Notes: a model not told the origin generated them from the sequence alone. DNA of 64,000 nucleotides from Priestia aryabhattai B8W22 (GCF_000956595.1 NZ_JYOO01000011.1:82667-146666); one strand, 5' to 3'. Shown: positions 26,718 to 36,627, counted from the stretch's first letter. Numbers and translations are program-made.

Positions 26718-27602
26718 TTATTTTTTGAACTCAGTCATTGGGATATATCCCATATCTTCTACTTGCTTAGCAAAGTCTTTACCAGCTACGTAGTTAATGT
26801 ACTCTTTTGCACCATCTTTTGGCTCACCGTTTGTAATCATGTACTCATAAGACCAGAACGGATATTTTTTAGAAACAATGTTTTCTGTTGTTGGCTCCAC
26901 ACCATCAATATTAAGCATTTTTAAACTTTCTTTTTTATCGCCAATTAAATACGACATAGCAAGGTAACTTACTGCTCCTGGCGTTGAGTTTACTGATTGC
27001 TCAACCGCTCCGTTTGAATCTTGAGCTGTACCAACGCTGTCATTTACTTTTGCGTCACCCATTAATGTTTTCTCAAATGTAGCACGTGTACCAGATGATG
27101 CCGGACGGTTGATTACGTTAATTTTTTCGTCGTTTCCGCCAACTTCTTTCCAGTTTTTAATTTCGCCAGAGAAAATCTTTTGAATTTGCTCTTTTGTTAA
27201 CGATTCTACTTTTACATCTTTATTTACAACAAGTGCGAACCCAATGCCCGCTACTTTCGTATCGACAAGTTTATCTGCTTTTGATTTATCTTCGATTTTA
27301 TCGGCTGCTGGAACGTCAGAGTTTCCAATGTCAACTGCTCCTGATGCTACTTGGTTGACACCAGTTCCACTACCTCCACCTTGTACCGTTACTGAAAGGT
27401 TTGGATATTTTTCAGTAATTCCATTCGCTGCTTCTTCTGCAAGTGGTTGTAAAGCTGTAGATCCCGCCGCTGTTAACGTACCTGACACTTCTTCTTTGCT
27501 GCCTGAACCACTGTCGTTGCTTGCTCCCTCTTTACCACATGCTGCTAGTGCTCCTACCATTAAAAAAGCTGCTAATGTTACTTTAAAACCCTTTGTTTTC
27601 AT
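26718..27602 (-). CDS. pstS: Phosphate-binding lipoprotein PstS
   Basis: Extracellular phosphate receptor of the Pst system, 294 residues. The lipoprotein signal MKTKGFKVTLAAFLMVGALAAC has a clear LAAC lipobox with the cysteine at residue 22, followed by a Gly/Ser linker. The mature protein carries TAAGSTALQPLAEEAANGI and the phosphate-binding TVQGGGSGTGVNQV and NRPASSGTR. The ATG at 27602 was chosen over an in-frame ATG 5 codons upstream that lies within the GGAGGG site. PhoP-box-like repeats precede it. Confidence 0.96.
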   Translation of the reverse strand: MKTKGFKVTLAAFLMVGALAACGKEGASNDSGSGSKEEVSGTLTAAGSTALQPLAEEAANGITEKYPNLSVTVQGGGSGTGVNQVASGAVDIGNSDVPAADKIEDKSKADKLVDTKVAGIGFALVVNKDVKVESLTKEQIQKIFSGEIKNWKEVGGNDEKINVINRPASSGTRATFEKTLMGDAKVNDSVGTAQDSNGAVEQSVNSTPGAVSYLAMSYLIGDKKESLKMLNIDGVEPTTENIVSKKYPFWSYEYMITNGEPKDGAKEYINYVAGKDFAKQVEDMGYIPMTEFKK

Positions 27603-27674
27603 TGCATTACCCTCCAATAAATGTATGTGTAATTAGTACTAGTCCTTTGTACTCGAACAACAGGTACAAGACAC

Positions 27675-27728
27675 ATTATACGAGTAGATTGTTGTCTTTA
27701 TATGAAGTGAATTTTAAGTTACTGTAAA
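27675..27728 (-). promoter_or_regulatory. PhoP box and -10 of the pst promoter
   Basis: On the minus strand, TTTACA (27723-27728), TTAAAA (27712-27717) and TTCATA (27701-27706) stand 11 bp apart, followed about 20 nt later by TATAAT (27675-27680). This is the classic PhoP tandem-hexamer layout over a -35-less promoter. Confidence 0.65.
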
Positions 27729-27831
27729 CTTACTTATTTGGGGCTTATTTTTTCTTGTTTCTATCAAAACCCTTGGTATATAAGGCTTTCTGAATATTAC
27801 TGTAGAATATCCAAAAGAAAGAAAGCGGAAA

Positions 27832-27859
27832 CGTAAATTTTATGTAAATAGAGCGTTAA
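27832..27859 (-). promoter_or_regulatory. Second, distal PhoP-box cluster upstream of pstS
   Basis: Minus-strand hexamers TTAACG (27854-27859), TTTACA (27843-27848) and TTTACG (27832-27837) are again exactly 11 bp apart, closer to consensus than the proximal set. A TATTCT about 22 nt downstream could be a second -10. The rest of 27729-27990 holds no gene. Confidence 0.6.
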
Positions 27860-27992
27860 ATAAATTTACATAAATCTCTTTTTTTAATACAGTGTAAATT
27901 CATCATCAATCCATATTTTTCAAAACATTAGTACTTTTTATACATATCGTACAGAAGATTCCATCCAAAGCATAAACAGAAGAGATATTTCC

Positions 27993-28028
27993 ATAAAAAA
28001 AGAAGGCTGCGATAGCCTTCTTTTTATT
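27993..28028 (-). terminator. Terminator of tcdA
   Basis: AGAAGGCT (28001-28008) / AGCCTTCT (28014-28021) with a 5-nt loop, flanked by A7 and T5. It overlaps the tcdA stop. Confidence 0.9.
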
Positions 28029-28788
28029 CATCACCTACGCGGCGAATCTTAATATCACTTAATAATTCATTAATAACATGACCGCCCATAATTAAGCCTG
28101 CTACAGATGGAACAAAAGCATTAGAAGATGGAGGCATTTTCGCTTTGCGAATTTGCGCTTGATCATTTCCTACTTCTTTGCGAACTTCTTCGCGAATAAC
28201 GATTGGACGTTCATCAGAAAAAACGACGTTAATTCCTTTGCGAATTCCTTCTTTACGCAGACGAGTACGCACAACTTTTGCAATCGGATCTGTATGCGTC
28301 TTTGAAATGTCTGCAATTTTAAAACGTGTTGGGTCCATTTTATTGGCAGCACCCATACTTGAAATGATCGGGATATCACGTTTTAGACATTCTTTCATTA
28401 AGTGAATTTTATACGAAATGGTATCAGATGCATCCACTACGAAGTCCGGTTTATAGCTAAAGAACTCTTCATACGTTTCTTCTGTATAAAACATTTGCAA
28501 AGAAACGACGTCACAGTCTGGATTAATGTCTAAAATACGCTGTTTCATTAATTCTGTCTTAGGCTGTCCTACCGTAGAAAGCAGCGCGTGAATTTGACGG
28601 TTGACATTTGTAATATCAACATCGTCTTTATCTACAAGAATTAAACGCCCTACTCCTGAGCGAGCCAAAGCTTCAGCAGAAAATGATCCTACTCCTCCTA
28701 TCCCTAAAATAGCAACTGTGCTGCCTTTTAAAGTAGCTAGCCCTTCTTTTCCTATCGCCAGTTCATTACGCGAAAACTGATGCAACAT
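28024..28788 (-). CDS. tcdA: tRNA threonylcarbamoyladenosine dehydratase TcdA (YrvM)
   Basis: E1-like (ThiF/MoeB) ATPase of 254 residues that dehydrates t6A37 to the cyclic ct6A form in ANN-decoding tRNAs. The nucleotide-binding glycine motif AILGIGGVGSFSAEALARSG is near residue 28. DKDDVDITNVNRQ and the adenylate-binding DASDTISYKIHLM follow. The start MLHQFSRNELAIG matches the family; an extended reading of 10 residues has no ribosome site. GAGGAGTG precedes the ATG. The 6S-1 RNA gene lies between this gene and aspS, as in B. subtilis. Confidence 0.95.
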   Translation of the reverse strand: MLHQFSRNELAIGKEGLATLKGSTVAILGIGGVGSFSAEALARSGVGRLILVDKDDVDITNVNRQIHALLSTVGQPKTELMKQRILDINPDCDVVSLQMFYTEETYEEFFSYKPDFVVDASDTISYKIHLMKECLKRDIPIISSMGAANKMDPTRFKIADISKTHTDPIAKVVRTRLRKEGIRKGINVVFSDERPIVIREEVRKEVGNDQAQIRKAKMPPSSNAFVPSVAGLIMGGHVINELLSDIKIRRVGDE

Positions 28789-28902
28789 GTTAAAACACTC
28801 CTCTATTAAATACACCAACGTGTATGATTAATTCAAATAAACAACGAAATTGACTATATCATATTTTTAGCAAAACGAACATCAGCATTCGTTATTTCTC
28901 CA

Positions 28903-28936
28903 TAAAAAAACTCTATGCAAATCATTACATAGAGGA
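28903..28936 (-). terminator. Terminator of the 6S-1 RNA gene
   Basis: CTCTATG (28911-28917) / CATAGAG (28928-28934) with a 10-nt loop, followed on the minus strand by T7. It lies 15 nt past the likely mature 3' end. Confidence 0.88.
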
Positions 28937-28944
28937 TTTCTTAT

Positions 28945-29135
28945 ATGTATGCTAGTCCCGATCGTGCCGTCTCGAGTGCCTTCGTTTTGAACCCGCTCTC
29001 GGCAGGTGGGTGCTCTGCTTTAACCATTGTAAGTCCTCGAGATGAGGCATGTACGCTCGTTAAAAACTCCGAGCTCCCAAGCAAAAAATTGTTCGGTCAA
29101 AACTGGATTAAGGACGAACACATCAGGACTATTTA
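28945..29135 (-). ncRNA. bsrA: 6S-1 RNA (BsrA)
   Basis: About 190 nt. It begins with AGTCCTGATGTG (29119-29130) and ends with the complementary GGGACTAGC near 28951, closing the long 6S rod. The plus strand at about 29092-29105 reads GTTCGGTCAAAACT, identical to the start of the product RNA copied from 6S-1 in B. subtilis as I remember it. The location between aspS and tcdA is the same as in B. subtilis. The RNA mimics an open promoter and sequesters sigma-A RNA polymerase. Ends are approximate; the transcript probably starts near 29140 and is trimmed. Confidence 0.9.
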
Positions 29136-29147
29136 GTTCTTGAAAGT

Positions 29148-29176
29148 ATCTTATCACAGAAAAAATCACTTTGCAA
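29148..29176 (-). promoter_or_regulatory. Promoter of the 6S-1 RNA gene
   Basis: On the minus strand, TTGCAA (29171-29176), 17-nt spacer, TAAGAT (29148-29153), placing the start near 29140. Confidence 0.65.
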
Positions 29177-29188
29177 TTAATAAGTAAA

Positions 29189-29234
29189 ACAAAAAAATCG
29201 AGCCTGTCGTCTTCAAGTGACAGGCTCGATTTAA
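29189..29234 (-). terminator. Terminator of the hisS-aspS transcript
   Basis: A perfect 12-bp stem ATCGAGCCTGTC (29197-29208) / GACAGGCTCGAT (29219-29230), ending on the minus strand in T7. Confidence 0.95.
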
Positions 29235-29250
29235 CAGACAGTTCAATCGA

Positions 29251-31029
29251 TTACGCTTCTGTTTTTTGCTTTTTTACCTGCAAATGCAGCTCATTTAATT
29301 GCGCTTCACTTACTTCACCAGGTGCGTTCGTTAATAGACAGCTTGCACTCGCTGTTTTAGGGAAGGCAATTGTATCGCGCAAGTTTGTGCGTCCTGCTAA
29401 AAGCATAACCAAACGGTCAAGACCTAACGCAATTCCGCCGTGAGGAGGAGTACCGTATTCAAATGCTTCAAGTAAGAAACCGAACTGCTCATATGCTTCT
29501 TCTAATGTAAATCCAAGCGTTTTAAACATTTTTTCTTGAATATCACGCTCATAAATACGTAAAGATCCTCCGCCAAGTTCGTAACCATTCAATACTAAGT
29601 CATATGCTTGTGCACGGACTTGTCCAGGATCGCTTTCTAACATTGGTAAATCTTCACGAACTGGCATTGTGAATGGATGATGAGCCGCGTAGTAACGGTT
29701 GTCTTCTTCGTCATGCTCAAGAAGAGGCCAATCTGTTACCCATAGGAAGTTAAATTTCGTTTCATCAATAATCCCTTGTTCTTTTGCAAGCTTTAGACGA
29801 AGAGCGCCAAGTGCATCTGCTACAACTGACTTTTTATCAGCTACAAATAAAAGTAAATCTCCTTCTTCCGTTTGAAGAGCTTCAGCAAATTGCTTTTGCT
29901 CATCTTCGTTGAAGAATTTTGCAATCGGTCCTTTTAAGCCGTCTGCTTCAACTTTCAGCCATGCTAACCCTTTAGCACCGTAAATTTTCACGAACTCTGT
30001 TAGAGCATCGATATCTTTACGTGAATAGCTAGAAGCGGCACCTTTTACGTTAATCGCTTTTACTTCTCCGCCGTTTTCAACTGCTGCGCTAAATACTTTG
30101 AACCCGCAGTCTTTCACAAGCTCTGATAAGTTAACTAGCTCCATTTCAAAACGTGTATCCGGCTTATCTGAACCGTAGCGGCTCATCGCTTCATCATATG
30201 ACATGCGCGGGAAAGGCGTCGTTACATCTAAGTCCTTTACGCGCTTCATTACTTTAGACATCATTTCTTCCGTCATTGTCATGATGTCCTCTTGAGATAA
30301 AAATGATGTTTCAATATCGATTTGAGTAAATTCAGGCTGACGATCTGCACGCAAGTCCTCATCACGGAAACAGCGAGCAATTTGATAATAACGCTCAACT
30401 CCGCTTACCATTAGCAGCTGCTTAAAGATTTGCGGTGATTGAGGAAGAGCATAAAACTCCCCTTCGTGCACGCGGCTTGGCACAAGATAATCACGTGCGC
30501 CTTCTGGCGTACTTTTCGTTAAAATAGGTGTTTCAACATCTAAAAAGTCATTTTGATCTAAGAAATCACGAATTGTTTTTGTAATGTCATTGCGCATTTT
30601 AAGCGTGTTAAACATCTCAGAACGTCGAAGGTCTAAATAACGATATTTTAATCGAACATCTTCTGATACTTCCGTTTGATCCGCAATGGCAAAAGGAGGT
30701 GTTTTCGCTTTGTTTAACACCGTAATCTGCTCAGCATGAACTTCAATTTTACCTGTTTTTAAGTTCGGGTTAACGGTTCCCTCTTCACGAGCTACAACAG
30801 TTCCTTGCACTTCCAGTACGAATTCATTACGTACATCTTCAGCAATTTTTAGAGCTTCAGCAGATTTTTCAGGATTAAATACAACTTGTACAACTCCGCC
30901 GCGGTCGCGTAAATCAATAAAGATTAATCCCCCTAAATCACGGCGTTTTTGAACCCATCCTTTTAATAGAACTGTTTCGCCAGTTGCTTGTTCTGTTACA
31001 TCTCCACAGTAGTATGAACGTTTTGTCAT
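29251..31029 (-). CDS. aspS: Aspartyl-tRNA synthetase
   Basis: Class IIb synthetase of 592 residues. The N-terminal OB-fold anticodon domain ([33 protein letters not shown]) comes first. Catalytic motif 2 is [29 protein letters not shown] bacterial GAD insertion follows, and motif 3 is [16 protein letters not shown]. Two adjacent ATGs (31032 and 31029) occur after AAGGGGGAACC; the second has the better spacing and gives the usual length. It begins 12 nt after the hisS stop and is regulated with it by the T-box upstream of hisS. Confidence 0.97.
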   Translation of the reverse strand: MTKRSYYCGDVTEQATGETVLLKGWVQKRRDLGGLIFIDLRDRGGVVQVVFNPEKSAEALKIAEDVRNEFVLEVQGTVVAREEGTVNPNLKTGKIEVHAEQITVLNKAKTPPFAIADQTEVSEDVRLKYRYLDLRRSEMFNTLKMRNDITKTIRDFLDQNDFLDVETPILTKSTPEGARDYLVPSRVHEGEFYALPQSPQIFKQLLMVSGVERYYQIARCFRDEDLRADRQPEFTQIDIETSFLSQEDIMTMTEEMMSKVMKRVKDLDVTTPFPRMSYDEAMSRYGSDKPDTRFEMELVNLSELVKDCGFKVFSAAVENGGEVKAINVKGAASSYSRKDIDALTEFVKIYGAKGLAWLKVEADGLKGPIAKFFNEDEQKQFAEALQTEEGDLLLFVADKKSVVADALGALRLKLAKEQGIIDETKFNFLWVTDWPLLEHDEEDNRYYAAHHPFTMPVREDLPMLESDPGQVRAQAYDLVLNGYELGGGSLRIYERDIQEKMFKTLGFTLEEAYEQFGFLLEAFEYGTPPHGGIALGLDRLVMLLAGRTNLRDTIAFPKTASASCLLTNAPGEVSEAQLNELHLQVKKQKTEA

Positions 31030-31041
31030 CATGGTTCCCCC

Positions 31042-32310
31042 TTATACTTGTTCTTGCAAATAGCTGACCAATTGATCAATTGATACTTCTTGCTGTTCGC
31101 CAGATTCCATATTCTTTACGTTTACAACTTGTTTTGCTAGCTCATCTTCACCTAGAACAACAACAAATTTTGCTTGTACACGATCCGCTGCTTTGAACTG
31201 AGCTTTCATTTTTTTATCTTGGTAATCTTTATCGGCTACAAAGCCTGCACGTCGAAGCGTATTTACAATTGAAACGGATTTTTCTTTCGCTTCATCGCCC
31301 ATTGTCACTACATAGCAATCTACGCCTGTTTCTACCGGAAGCTCAATTCCTTCTGCTTCCAATGCAGATAATAAGCGTTCAATACTTAAAGCGAATCCGA
31401 TACCCGGTGTTTCAGGTCCGCCGATTTCTTGAATCAGCCCATTATAACGGCCTCCGCCGCAAAGAGTTGTAATGGCGCCAAACCCTTCTGCTTCACTCAT
31501 TAGTTCAAACGCTGTGTGATTATAATAATCTAACCCGCGGACTAGCGTCGGATCTACAACATAGTCAATGTCTAAATCACTTAAGTACTGCTGTACTTTT
31601 TCAAAATATTCTTTTGAATAGTCGTTTAAATAATCAAGAATAGACGGCGCTGTAGCCATCAGTTCATGGTCACGATCTTTTTTACAGTCTAAAATACGAA
31701 GAGGGTTTTTCTCCAATCGGCTTTGACAGTCGCTGCAAAACTCTCCGATGCGAGGTGCAAAGTGATCGATAAGCGCTTGACGGTGAGCTTGACGACTTTC
31801 CGTATCTCCTAAACTGTTAACAACCAGCTTTAATTTTTTCAATCCAAGCGATTGGTAAAAGCTCATTAACAGGGCAAGAACTTCAGCATCGATAGCTGGA
31901 TCGTTTACCCCTAATGCTTCTACGCCAAACTGAACGAATTGACGGAAACGTCCCGCTTGAGGTCGTTCATAGCGAAACATAGGACCGATATAAAACAGCT
32001 TTGTTGGCTGCGTTGGATTTCCAAACATTTTATTTGAAACAAATGATCGTCCAACTGCAGCTGTTCCTTCTGGACGAAGCGTTAAGCTGCGGTCACCTCG
32101 ATCTTTAAATGTGTACATTTCTTTTTGTACGATATCCGTTGTTTCTCCCACTCCGCGCAAAAATAATTCAGTGTGTTCAAACATTGGTGTACGAATTTCT
32201 TGGTAGTTGAACGCACGGCAGATTTCTCTTGCTCGCTGTTCAACAAACTGCCAATATTCTACTTTGCCCGGTAAAATATCTTGTGTGCCTCTAGGTATTT
32301 GAACTGACAT
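31042..32310 (-). CDS. hisS: Histidyl-tRNA synthetase
   Basis: Class II synthetase of 422 residues. [20 protein letters not shown] opens the protein, motif 2 is [28 protein letters not shown], the histidine loop is [14 protein letters not shown], motif 3 is [12 protein letters not shown], and the anticodon domain closes it. TAGGAGGC precedes the ATG. It is the first gene after the T-box leader and is followed by aspS. Confidence 0.97.
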   Translation of the reverse strand: MSVQIPRGTQDILPGKVEYWQFVEQRAREICRAFNYQEIRTPMFEHTELFLRGVGETTDIVQKEMYTFKDRGDRSLTLRPEGTAAVGRSFVSNKMFGNPTQPTKLFYIGPMFRYERPQAGRFRQFVQFGVEALGVNDPAIDAEVLALLMSFYQSLGLKKLKLVVNSLGDTESRQAHRQALIDHFAPRIGEFCSDCQSRLEKNPLRILDCKKDRDHELMATAPSILDYLNDYSKEYFEKVQQYLSDLDIDYVVDPTLVRGLDYYNHTAFELMSEAEGFGAITTLCGGGRYNGLIQEIGGPETPGIGFALSIERLLSALEAEGIELPVETGVDCYVVTMGDEAKEKSVSIVNTLRRAGFVADKDYQDKKMKAQFKAADRVQAKFVVVLGEDELAKQVVNVKNMESGEQQEVSIDQLVSYLQEQV

Positions 32311-32345
32311 AACGTGATATGCCTCCTATATTTAAAATTTACAAT

Positions 32346-32650
32346 ACAAAAAACTCTCGCCTCTACTATTTTTCCATAGTAGGGACGAGAGTTAATCTCA
32401 CGTGGTACCACCCTAATTGAAACATATGACATGTTTCCACTCATTTCGTTAACGCACGAACACGTTCATCTCCTACTAAGTTTCCCTTTTCAGAGTGAAG
32501 CCTCCTGAGTGTTCTTTCATAAAGTCATCATGTAGAAATGCTTTCAGCCTAAGACATTTCCTCTCTAGCCATGTGTCATCTTTACTACTTTTCTCGATCT
32601 TTGGCTTATCAATATAAAAATGTTATACATTCATTTTAATTTAGCAATTG
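32346..32650 (-). promoter_or_regulatory. T-box riboswitch of hisS-aspS
   Basis: On the minus strand the T-box AGGGTGGTACCACG (32401-32414) is followed by the terminator AACTCTCG...CGAGAGTT with T6 (32346-32392). Stem I features (AGAGA, GGCTGAAAG) lie near 32540-32565. The best specifier is CAC (His) at 32509-32511 in GAACACTC; a GAC (Asp) triplet lies about 13 nt upstream at 32524-32526. Uncharged tRNA-His should induce both genes. Confidence 0.9.
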
Positions 32651-32656
32651 CTTTCT

Positions 32657-32685
32657 ATATTACGAATGAAATGAGCAGTTGTCAA
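32657..32685 (-). promoter_or_regulatory. Sigma-A promoter of the hisS T-box transcript
   Basis: TTGACA (32680-32685), 17-nt spacer, TAATAT (32657-32662) on the minus strand. It starts 12 nt past the stop of the small upstream gene. Confidence 0.85.
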
Positions 32686-32697
32686 GCACCTTTCATG

Positions 32698-32874
32698 TTA
32701 AGAGCGGTCTAATTGTTTTCTTAGTTTCTGAATATCTCGAAGCGTTAAACCAAATTCAGAAGCCAATTCAAGGGATGAAGCTTCACTTTCTCTATCAATA
32801 AAATCATGAAAATGAATGCCGAATACCGGATTTGCCTGCTGAAATGATTGTTCACCTTTTTCACTAAACTTCAT
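32698..32874 (-). CDS. 58-residue helix-turn-helix-like hypothetical protein
   Basis: A short gene with a strong GGGAGGAAG 6 nt before the ATG. It encodes 58 residues: MKFSEKGEQSFQQANPVFG, IHFHDFIDRESEASS, then LELASEFGLTLRDIQKLRKQLDRS. The last part (about residues 35-58) looks like a helix-turn-helix of the sigma-70 region 4 or Rrf2 half type. B. subtilis has a small gene at this place between hisS and the amidase gene (yrzK, from memory). No catalytic residues are visible. There is no terminator between it and the hisS T-box promoter. Function unknown; DNA binding is inferred from the helical pattern only. Confidence 0.75.
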   Translation of the reverse strand: MKFSEKGEQSFQQANPVFGIHFHDFIDRESEASSLELASEFGLTLRDIQKLRKQLDRS

Positions 32875-33007
32875 TGTTTCTTCCTCCCTGCATACACTTA
32901 CTTATCCTTTTATTAGCATTTCCCAAAAAAGATGTTTTTACATAAGAGAAAGGATTTTTTTTATTTTCATCGAATACTCTATTTGGTTATAAAAAGGAGG
33001 TCTATCT

Positions 33008-33925
33008 ATTCGCCATCTAAACATGAAGTCTGTATCTGTTTTGGCTGCAAGTATCCTTTTGTTACTGTGCTCTTCCTCATTTGAGCGCCCAAACATACCG
33101 GTGCATCACCCCATTGTTGTAACAGCTGACTCTCTTCATGTACGCAGCGGTCCAGGACGTTCATTTTCAATTACAAATAAATTGACGAAGAATACGAGAC
33201 TATCCGTTTCAGACCGTCAAGGAGATTGGTATTATGTAGAAAGCTCGAACATTCAAGGCTGGGTGTTTAAAAAATTCACGAAAACAGTAGCGCTCCGCAG
33301 CGTTCAGCCTAGCATGCAAGTAGCGCAGCGCCAGCCTGTTTATACGCTGAGTAAAAGTTTGCAGCATCTAAAGAGCAAAACCATTATTATTGATGCAGGC
33401 CATGGAGGAAAAGATAAAGGAGCCATCGGGACACAGGGCACATATGAAAAAGACCTCACTCTCCGAACAGCGCTTATTTTACAAGACAAACTTCAAAAAG
33501 AAGGCGCACACGTCATTTTAACCCGCAGCCGTGATGAGTACCTTCTACTTTCACAGCGCACGCTGCAATCGACTAAAGCAGATGCTTTTATAAGCATTCA
33601 CTACAACAGTACAAACAGCTCACAGCTAACTGGCCTTATGACGTATTATTACCATCAGCATCAGGACAGTCCACTCACACATTCTATTCATCAGTCACTC
33701 ATTGAACATGCAAAATTGAAAGACAAAGGAGAACGATTTGGAAACTATTATGTTCTTCGCGAAAATACACGTCCGAGTACATTAATTGAACTGGGCTTTT
33801 TAAGCAACGAACGGGAAGAAACGTATATTAATTCCATCAGTTATCAGCAAATGATTACGTCCGCTATCGCTGAAGGATTAAATCACTATTTTCAAAACAA
33901 AGAAAAAACGCAGACTCATCTGTGA
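33008..33925 (+). CDS. yrvJ: Secreted SH3b / N-acetylmuramoyl-L-alanine amidase
   Basis: Cell-wall hydrolase, 305 residues from the AUU proposed here, 300 from the first ATG (33023). A signal peptide ([16 protein letters not shown]) is followed by one SH3b domain ([30 protein letters not shown] ... [16 protein letters not shown]). An Amidase_3 domain follows, with zinc ligands in [15 protein letters not shown], the Glu of [15 protein letters not shown], and the catalytic Glu of [14 protein letters not shown] (32996-33000) is 7 nt before an in-frame ATT but 22 nt before the ATG, so ATT is the better start. It resembles B. subtilis yrvJ but with fewer SH3 domains. It overlaps dtd tail-to-tail by 10 nt. 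Confidence 0.88.
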   Translation: MRHLNMKSVSVLAASILLLLCSSSFERPNIPVHHPIVVTADSLHVRSGPGRSFSITNKLTKNTRLSVSDRQGDWYYVESSNIQGWVFKKFTKTVALRSVQPSMQVAQRQPVYTLSKSLQHLKSKTIIIDAGHGGKDKGAIGTQGTYEKDLTLRTALILQDKLQKEGAHVILTRSRDEYLLLSQRTLQSTKADAFISIHYNSTNSSQLTGLMTYYYHQHQDSPLTHSIHQSLIEHAKLKDKGERFGNYYVLRENTRPSTLIELGFLSNEREETYINSISYQQMITSAIAEGLNHYFQNKEKTQTHL

Positions 33926-33941
33926 GCCTGCGTTTTTTCTT
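33901..33941. terminator. Bidirectional terminator of the amidase gene and dtd
   Basis: AAAACGCAG.CTC / GAG.CTGCGTTTT pair around a 6-nt loop, with A6 and T6 on the outside. Both stop codons lie within it. Confidence 0.9.
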
Positions 33942-34377
33942 TGCTTTCTACAATAAGTGTGACCGGTCCGTCATTTGTAAATGATACGTCCATCATTTCA
34001 CCAAATGCGCCCGTTTCTACTCGAATATTTTTTTCTGATAATACTTTATTAAAATAGTTGTAAATCATTGCAGCATGATCTGGCCTAGCAGCTCCCATAA
34101 AGTTTGGTCTTCTGCCTTTTCGGCAATCTCCGTACAGCGTAAATTGAGATACCGATAAAATTTCTCCTTCTACATCTAGAAGCGACAAATTCATTTTGCC
34201 GGACTCATCATCAAACACTCGCAAATTCACAATTTTATCCGCTACATACTCTGCATCAGCTTCAGTATCGTCATGGGTAATGCCCACTAAAAGCATGTAT
34301 CCGTGCTTAATCTCACCGACCGTCTCGCCTGCAACAGTTACTTTTGCATTCTTTGCTCTTTGTACGACTACTCTCAT
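33916..34377 (-). CDS. dtd: D-aminoacyl-tRNA deacylase
   Basis: Recycles tRNAs mischarged with D-amino acids or glycine. The 153-residue product shows the family's [19 protein letters not shown] (catalytic SQFTL) and the cross-subunit motif in TNDGPVTLI near the C-terminus. It starts [21 protein letters not shown]. It lies 15 nt after relA, so it is in the relA transcript, as in B. subtilis. Confidence 0.95.
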   Translation of the reverse strand: MRVVVQRAKNAKVTVAGETVGEIKHGYMLLVGITHDDTEADAEYVADKIVNLRVFDDESGKMNLSLLDVEGEILSVSQFTLYGDCRKGRRPNFMGAARPDHAAMIYNYFNKVLSEKNIRVETGAFGEMMDVSFTNDGPVTLIVESKEKTQAHR

Positions 34378-34392
34378 GTATAACGACCTTTC

Positions 34393-36591
34393 TTAATGCA
34401 TAATTCGACGCACAGAATAAATGTCTCGAAGCTGCTTAATGCGCTCGACCACTTTATGAAGATGACTGATGTTATGGATAGAAATTGACATATGAATCGT
34501 AGCCATTTTGTTTCGGTCCGATTTTCCTGAAACGGCTGAAATATTCGTTTTAGTCTCATTAACAACCTGCAGAACTTCATTTAGTAAGCCTCGACGGTCG
34601 TAGCCCGAAATTTCAATTTCCACGTTAAACTCTTTGCCTTCTTTAATATGTGTTTCCCACTCTACAGGAATAAGACGGCTTTCAGCATCATCTGTGTGAA
34701 CGTTTAAACAATCTGCTCTATGAACAGATACTCCTCGCCCCTTTGTAATAAATCCAACAATCTCATCTCCAGGAACTGGATTACAGCACTTAGACAAGCG
34801 AATCAGCATATTATCTACACCCGGTACGATAACCCCGGAATCTTTTCGTTTATGCTGGCGAACACGCTTAGCTGCAGTGTCGCGTGCAATATCATCAATT
34901 TGGATCTCTTGTTCTTGATCGCGCTGCTTTCTCCACTTCTCGGTTAAACGATTAGCTACTTGAGCGGCAGTTAATCCGTTATATCCAATAGCTGCATACA
35001 TATCATCTTCATTTGAGAAATTAAACTTCTCCGCTACTCGTTTGATATTATCAGCTGTTAATACTTCTTTTAAGTCAAACTCCATTTGACGAATTTCTTT
35101 TTCAACCAGCTCTTTGCCTTTTTCAATATTTTCATCGCGGCTTTGCTTTTTAAAGAATTGGCGAATTTTATTTTTAGCTTGAGACGTTTGAGCAAGCTTT
35201 AACCAGTCCTTGCTTGGACCATACGAATGCTTAGACGTCAAAATTTCGATAATGTCCCCCGTTTTCAAACGGTAATCAAGCGTCACCATCTTGCCGTTGA
35301 CTTTTGCTCCAATGGTTTTGTTTCCGATTTCAGAATGAATACGATAGGAAAAATCAATTGGAACAGAACCTGAAGGAAGCTCAATGACGTCGCCTTTTGG
35401 CGTAAAAATGTAAACCATGTCAGAAAACAAATCAACTTTTAGAGATTCCATAAACTCTTCTGCATCGTTTGCATCATTTTGAAATTCTAAAATTTCTCTA
35501 AACCACGTTAACTTTTCTTCAAATGAAGCATGCTCAGCTGTTTTTCCCTCTTTGTAAGCCCAGTGAGCAGCAATTCCATACTCAGCAATTTGGTGCATGT
35601 CAAATGTTCGAATTTGAACTTCTAACGGATCACCTTTTGGCCCGATAACCGTCGTATGAAGAGACTGGTACATATTTTGTTTTGGCATCGCAATATAATC
35701 TTTGAAACGTCCTGGCATTGGCTTCCAGCACGTGTGAATAATCCCTAACACCGCATAGCAGTCTTTAATGCTATTTACAATAATGCGCACAGCTAGTAAA
35801 TCGTAAATTTCATTAAACTGCTTGTTTTGCAGTGCCATTTTACGATAAATGGAATAAATATGTTTTGGACGTCCTGAAATTTCAACTTTAATCGACACTT
35901 CATCTACCTGCTCACGAACTTCATCAATAACTTCAGCCAAATATTGCTCGCGTTCCGCACGCTTTTTCTTCATCAAATTGACAATGCGATAATATTGCTG
36001 AGGATTTAAGTAACGTAAAGCTGTATCTTCAAGCTCCCACTTAATTTTTGAAATACCAAGACGATGAGCAAGAGGAGCAAAAATTTCAAGCGTTTCATTT
36101 GAAATGCGTCGCTGCTTTTCCTGTGGTAAATGCTTTAGCGTACGCATGTTATGAAGACGATCCGCAAGTTTGATCAGTATGACTCGAATATCTTGAGCCA
36201 TTGCCACAAACATCTTGCGGTGATTTTCAGCCTGCTGCTCTTCTTTAGACTTATATTTAATTTTCCCAAGTTTCGTTACACCGTCTACGAGCATTGCTAC
36301 TTCTTCGTTAAAAGCTTTTTCTAAATCCTTTAGTGTTATCTCTGTATCTTCAACCACATCATGTAGAAATCCAGCTGCAATTGTTGCTGGATCCATATCT
36401 AGATCAACTAAAATTCCTGCGACTTGAATCGGGTGGATAATATATGGTTCACCCGACTTGCGATATTGTTCTTTGTGAGCTTCTTTTGCAAAATCATATG
36501 CTGTTTGTACAAAAGCCACGTCTTCTTCATTTAAATATCGCTTCGTATTGTCAATGACCTGTTCCGCTGTTAGGACTTGCTCATTTGCCAT
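34393..36591 (-). CDS. relA: Bifunctional (p)ppGpp synthetase/hydrolase Rel
   Basis: Stringent-response enzyme of 732 residues. The HD hydrolase domain comes first ([35 protein letters not shown], with the HD pair). The synthetase domain follows ([26 protein letters not shown] region). Then come TGS ([24 protein letters not shown]), a zinc-finger region ([30 protein letters not shown]) and a C-terminal ACT domain ([18 protein letters not shown]). Both catalytic sites look intact. [11 protein letters not shown] with AAAGGTGA upstream was taken as start. A TTGGAT-17-TACAAT promoter lies close upstream. Confidence 0.97.
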   Translation of the reverse strand: MANEQVLTAEQVIDNTKRYLNEEDVAFVQTAYDFAKEAHKEQYRKSGEPYIIHPIQVAGILVDLDMDPATIAAGFLHDVVEDTEITLKDLEKAFNEEVAMLVDGVTKLGKIKYKSKEEQQAENHRKMFVAMAQDIRVILIKLADRLHNMRTLKHLPQEKQRRISNETLEIFAPLAHRLGISKIKWELEDTALRYLNPQQYYRIVNLMKKKRAEREQYLAEVIDEVREQVDEVSIKVEISGRPKHIYSIYRKMALQNKQFNEIYDLLAVRIIVNSIKDCYAVLGIIHTCWKPMPGRFKDYIAMPKQNMYQSLHTTVIGPKGDPLEVQIRTFDMHQIAEYGIAAHWAYKEGKTAEHASFEEKLTWFREILEFQNDANDAEEFMESLKVDLFSDMVYIFTPKGDVIELPSGSVPIDFSYRIHSEIGNKTIGAKVNGKMVTLDYRLKTGDIIEILTSKHSYGPSKDWLKLAQTSQAKNKIRQFFKKQSRDENIEKGKELVEKEIRQMEFDLKEVLTADNIKRVAEKFNFSNEDDMYAAIGYNGLTAAQVANRLTEKWRKQRDQEQEIQIDDIARDTAAKRVRQHKRKDSGVIVPGVDNMLIRLSKCCNPVPGDEIVGFITKGRGVSVHRADCLNVHTDDAESRLIPVEWETHIKEGKEFNVEIEISGYDRRGLLNEVLQVVNETKTNISAVSGKSDRNKMATIHMSISIHNISHLHKVVERIKQLRDIYSVRRIMH

Positions 36592-36627
36592 GAAATCACC
36601 TTTTATCAACTAGCATTTTTAATTCAT

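Noticed and set aside
24780..27602. pst genes as a decayed or pseudogenised operon
   Set aside because: All three frames are intact, with lipobox, EAA loops, coupled start and stop codons and a regulated promoter. Only the ATPase gene is missing.
28945..29136. 63-codon plus-strand ORF over the 6S-1 RNA
   Set aside because: The sequence is explained by the RNA gene on the other strand, and no ribosome binding site precedes the ORF.
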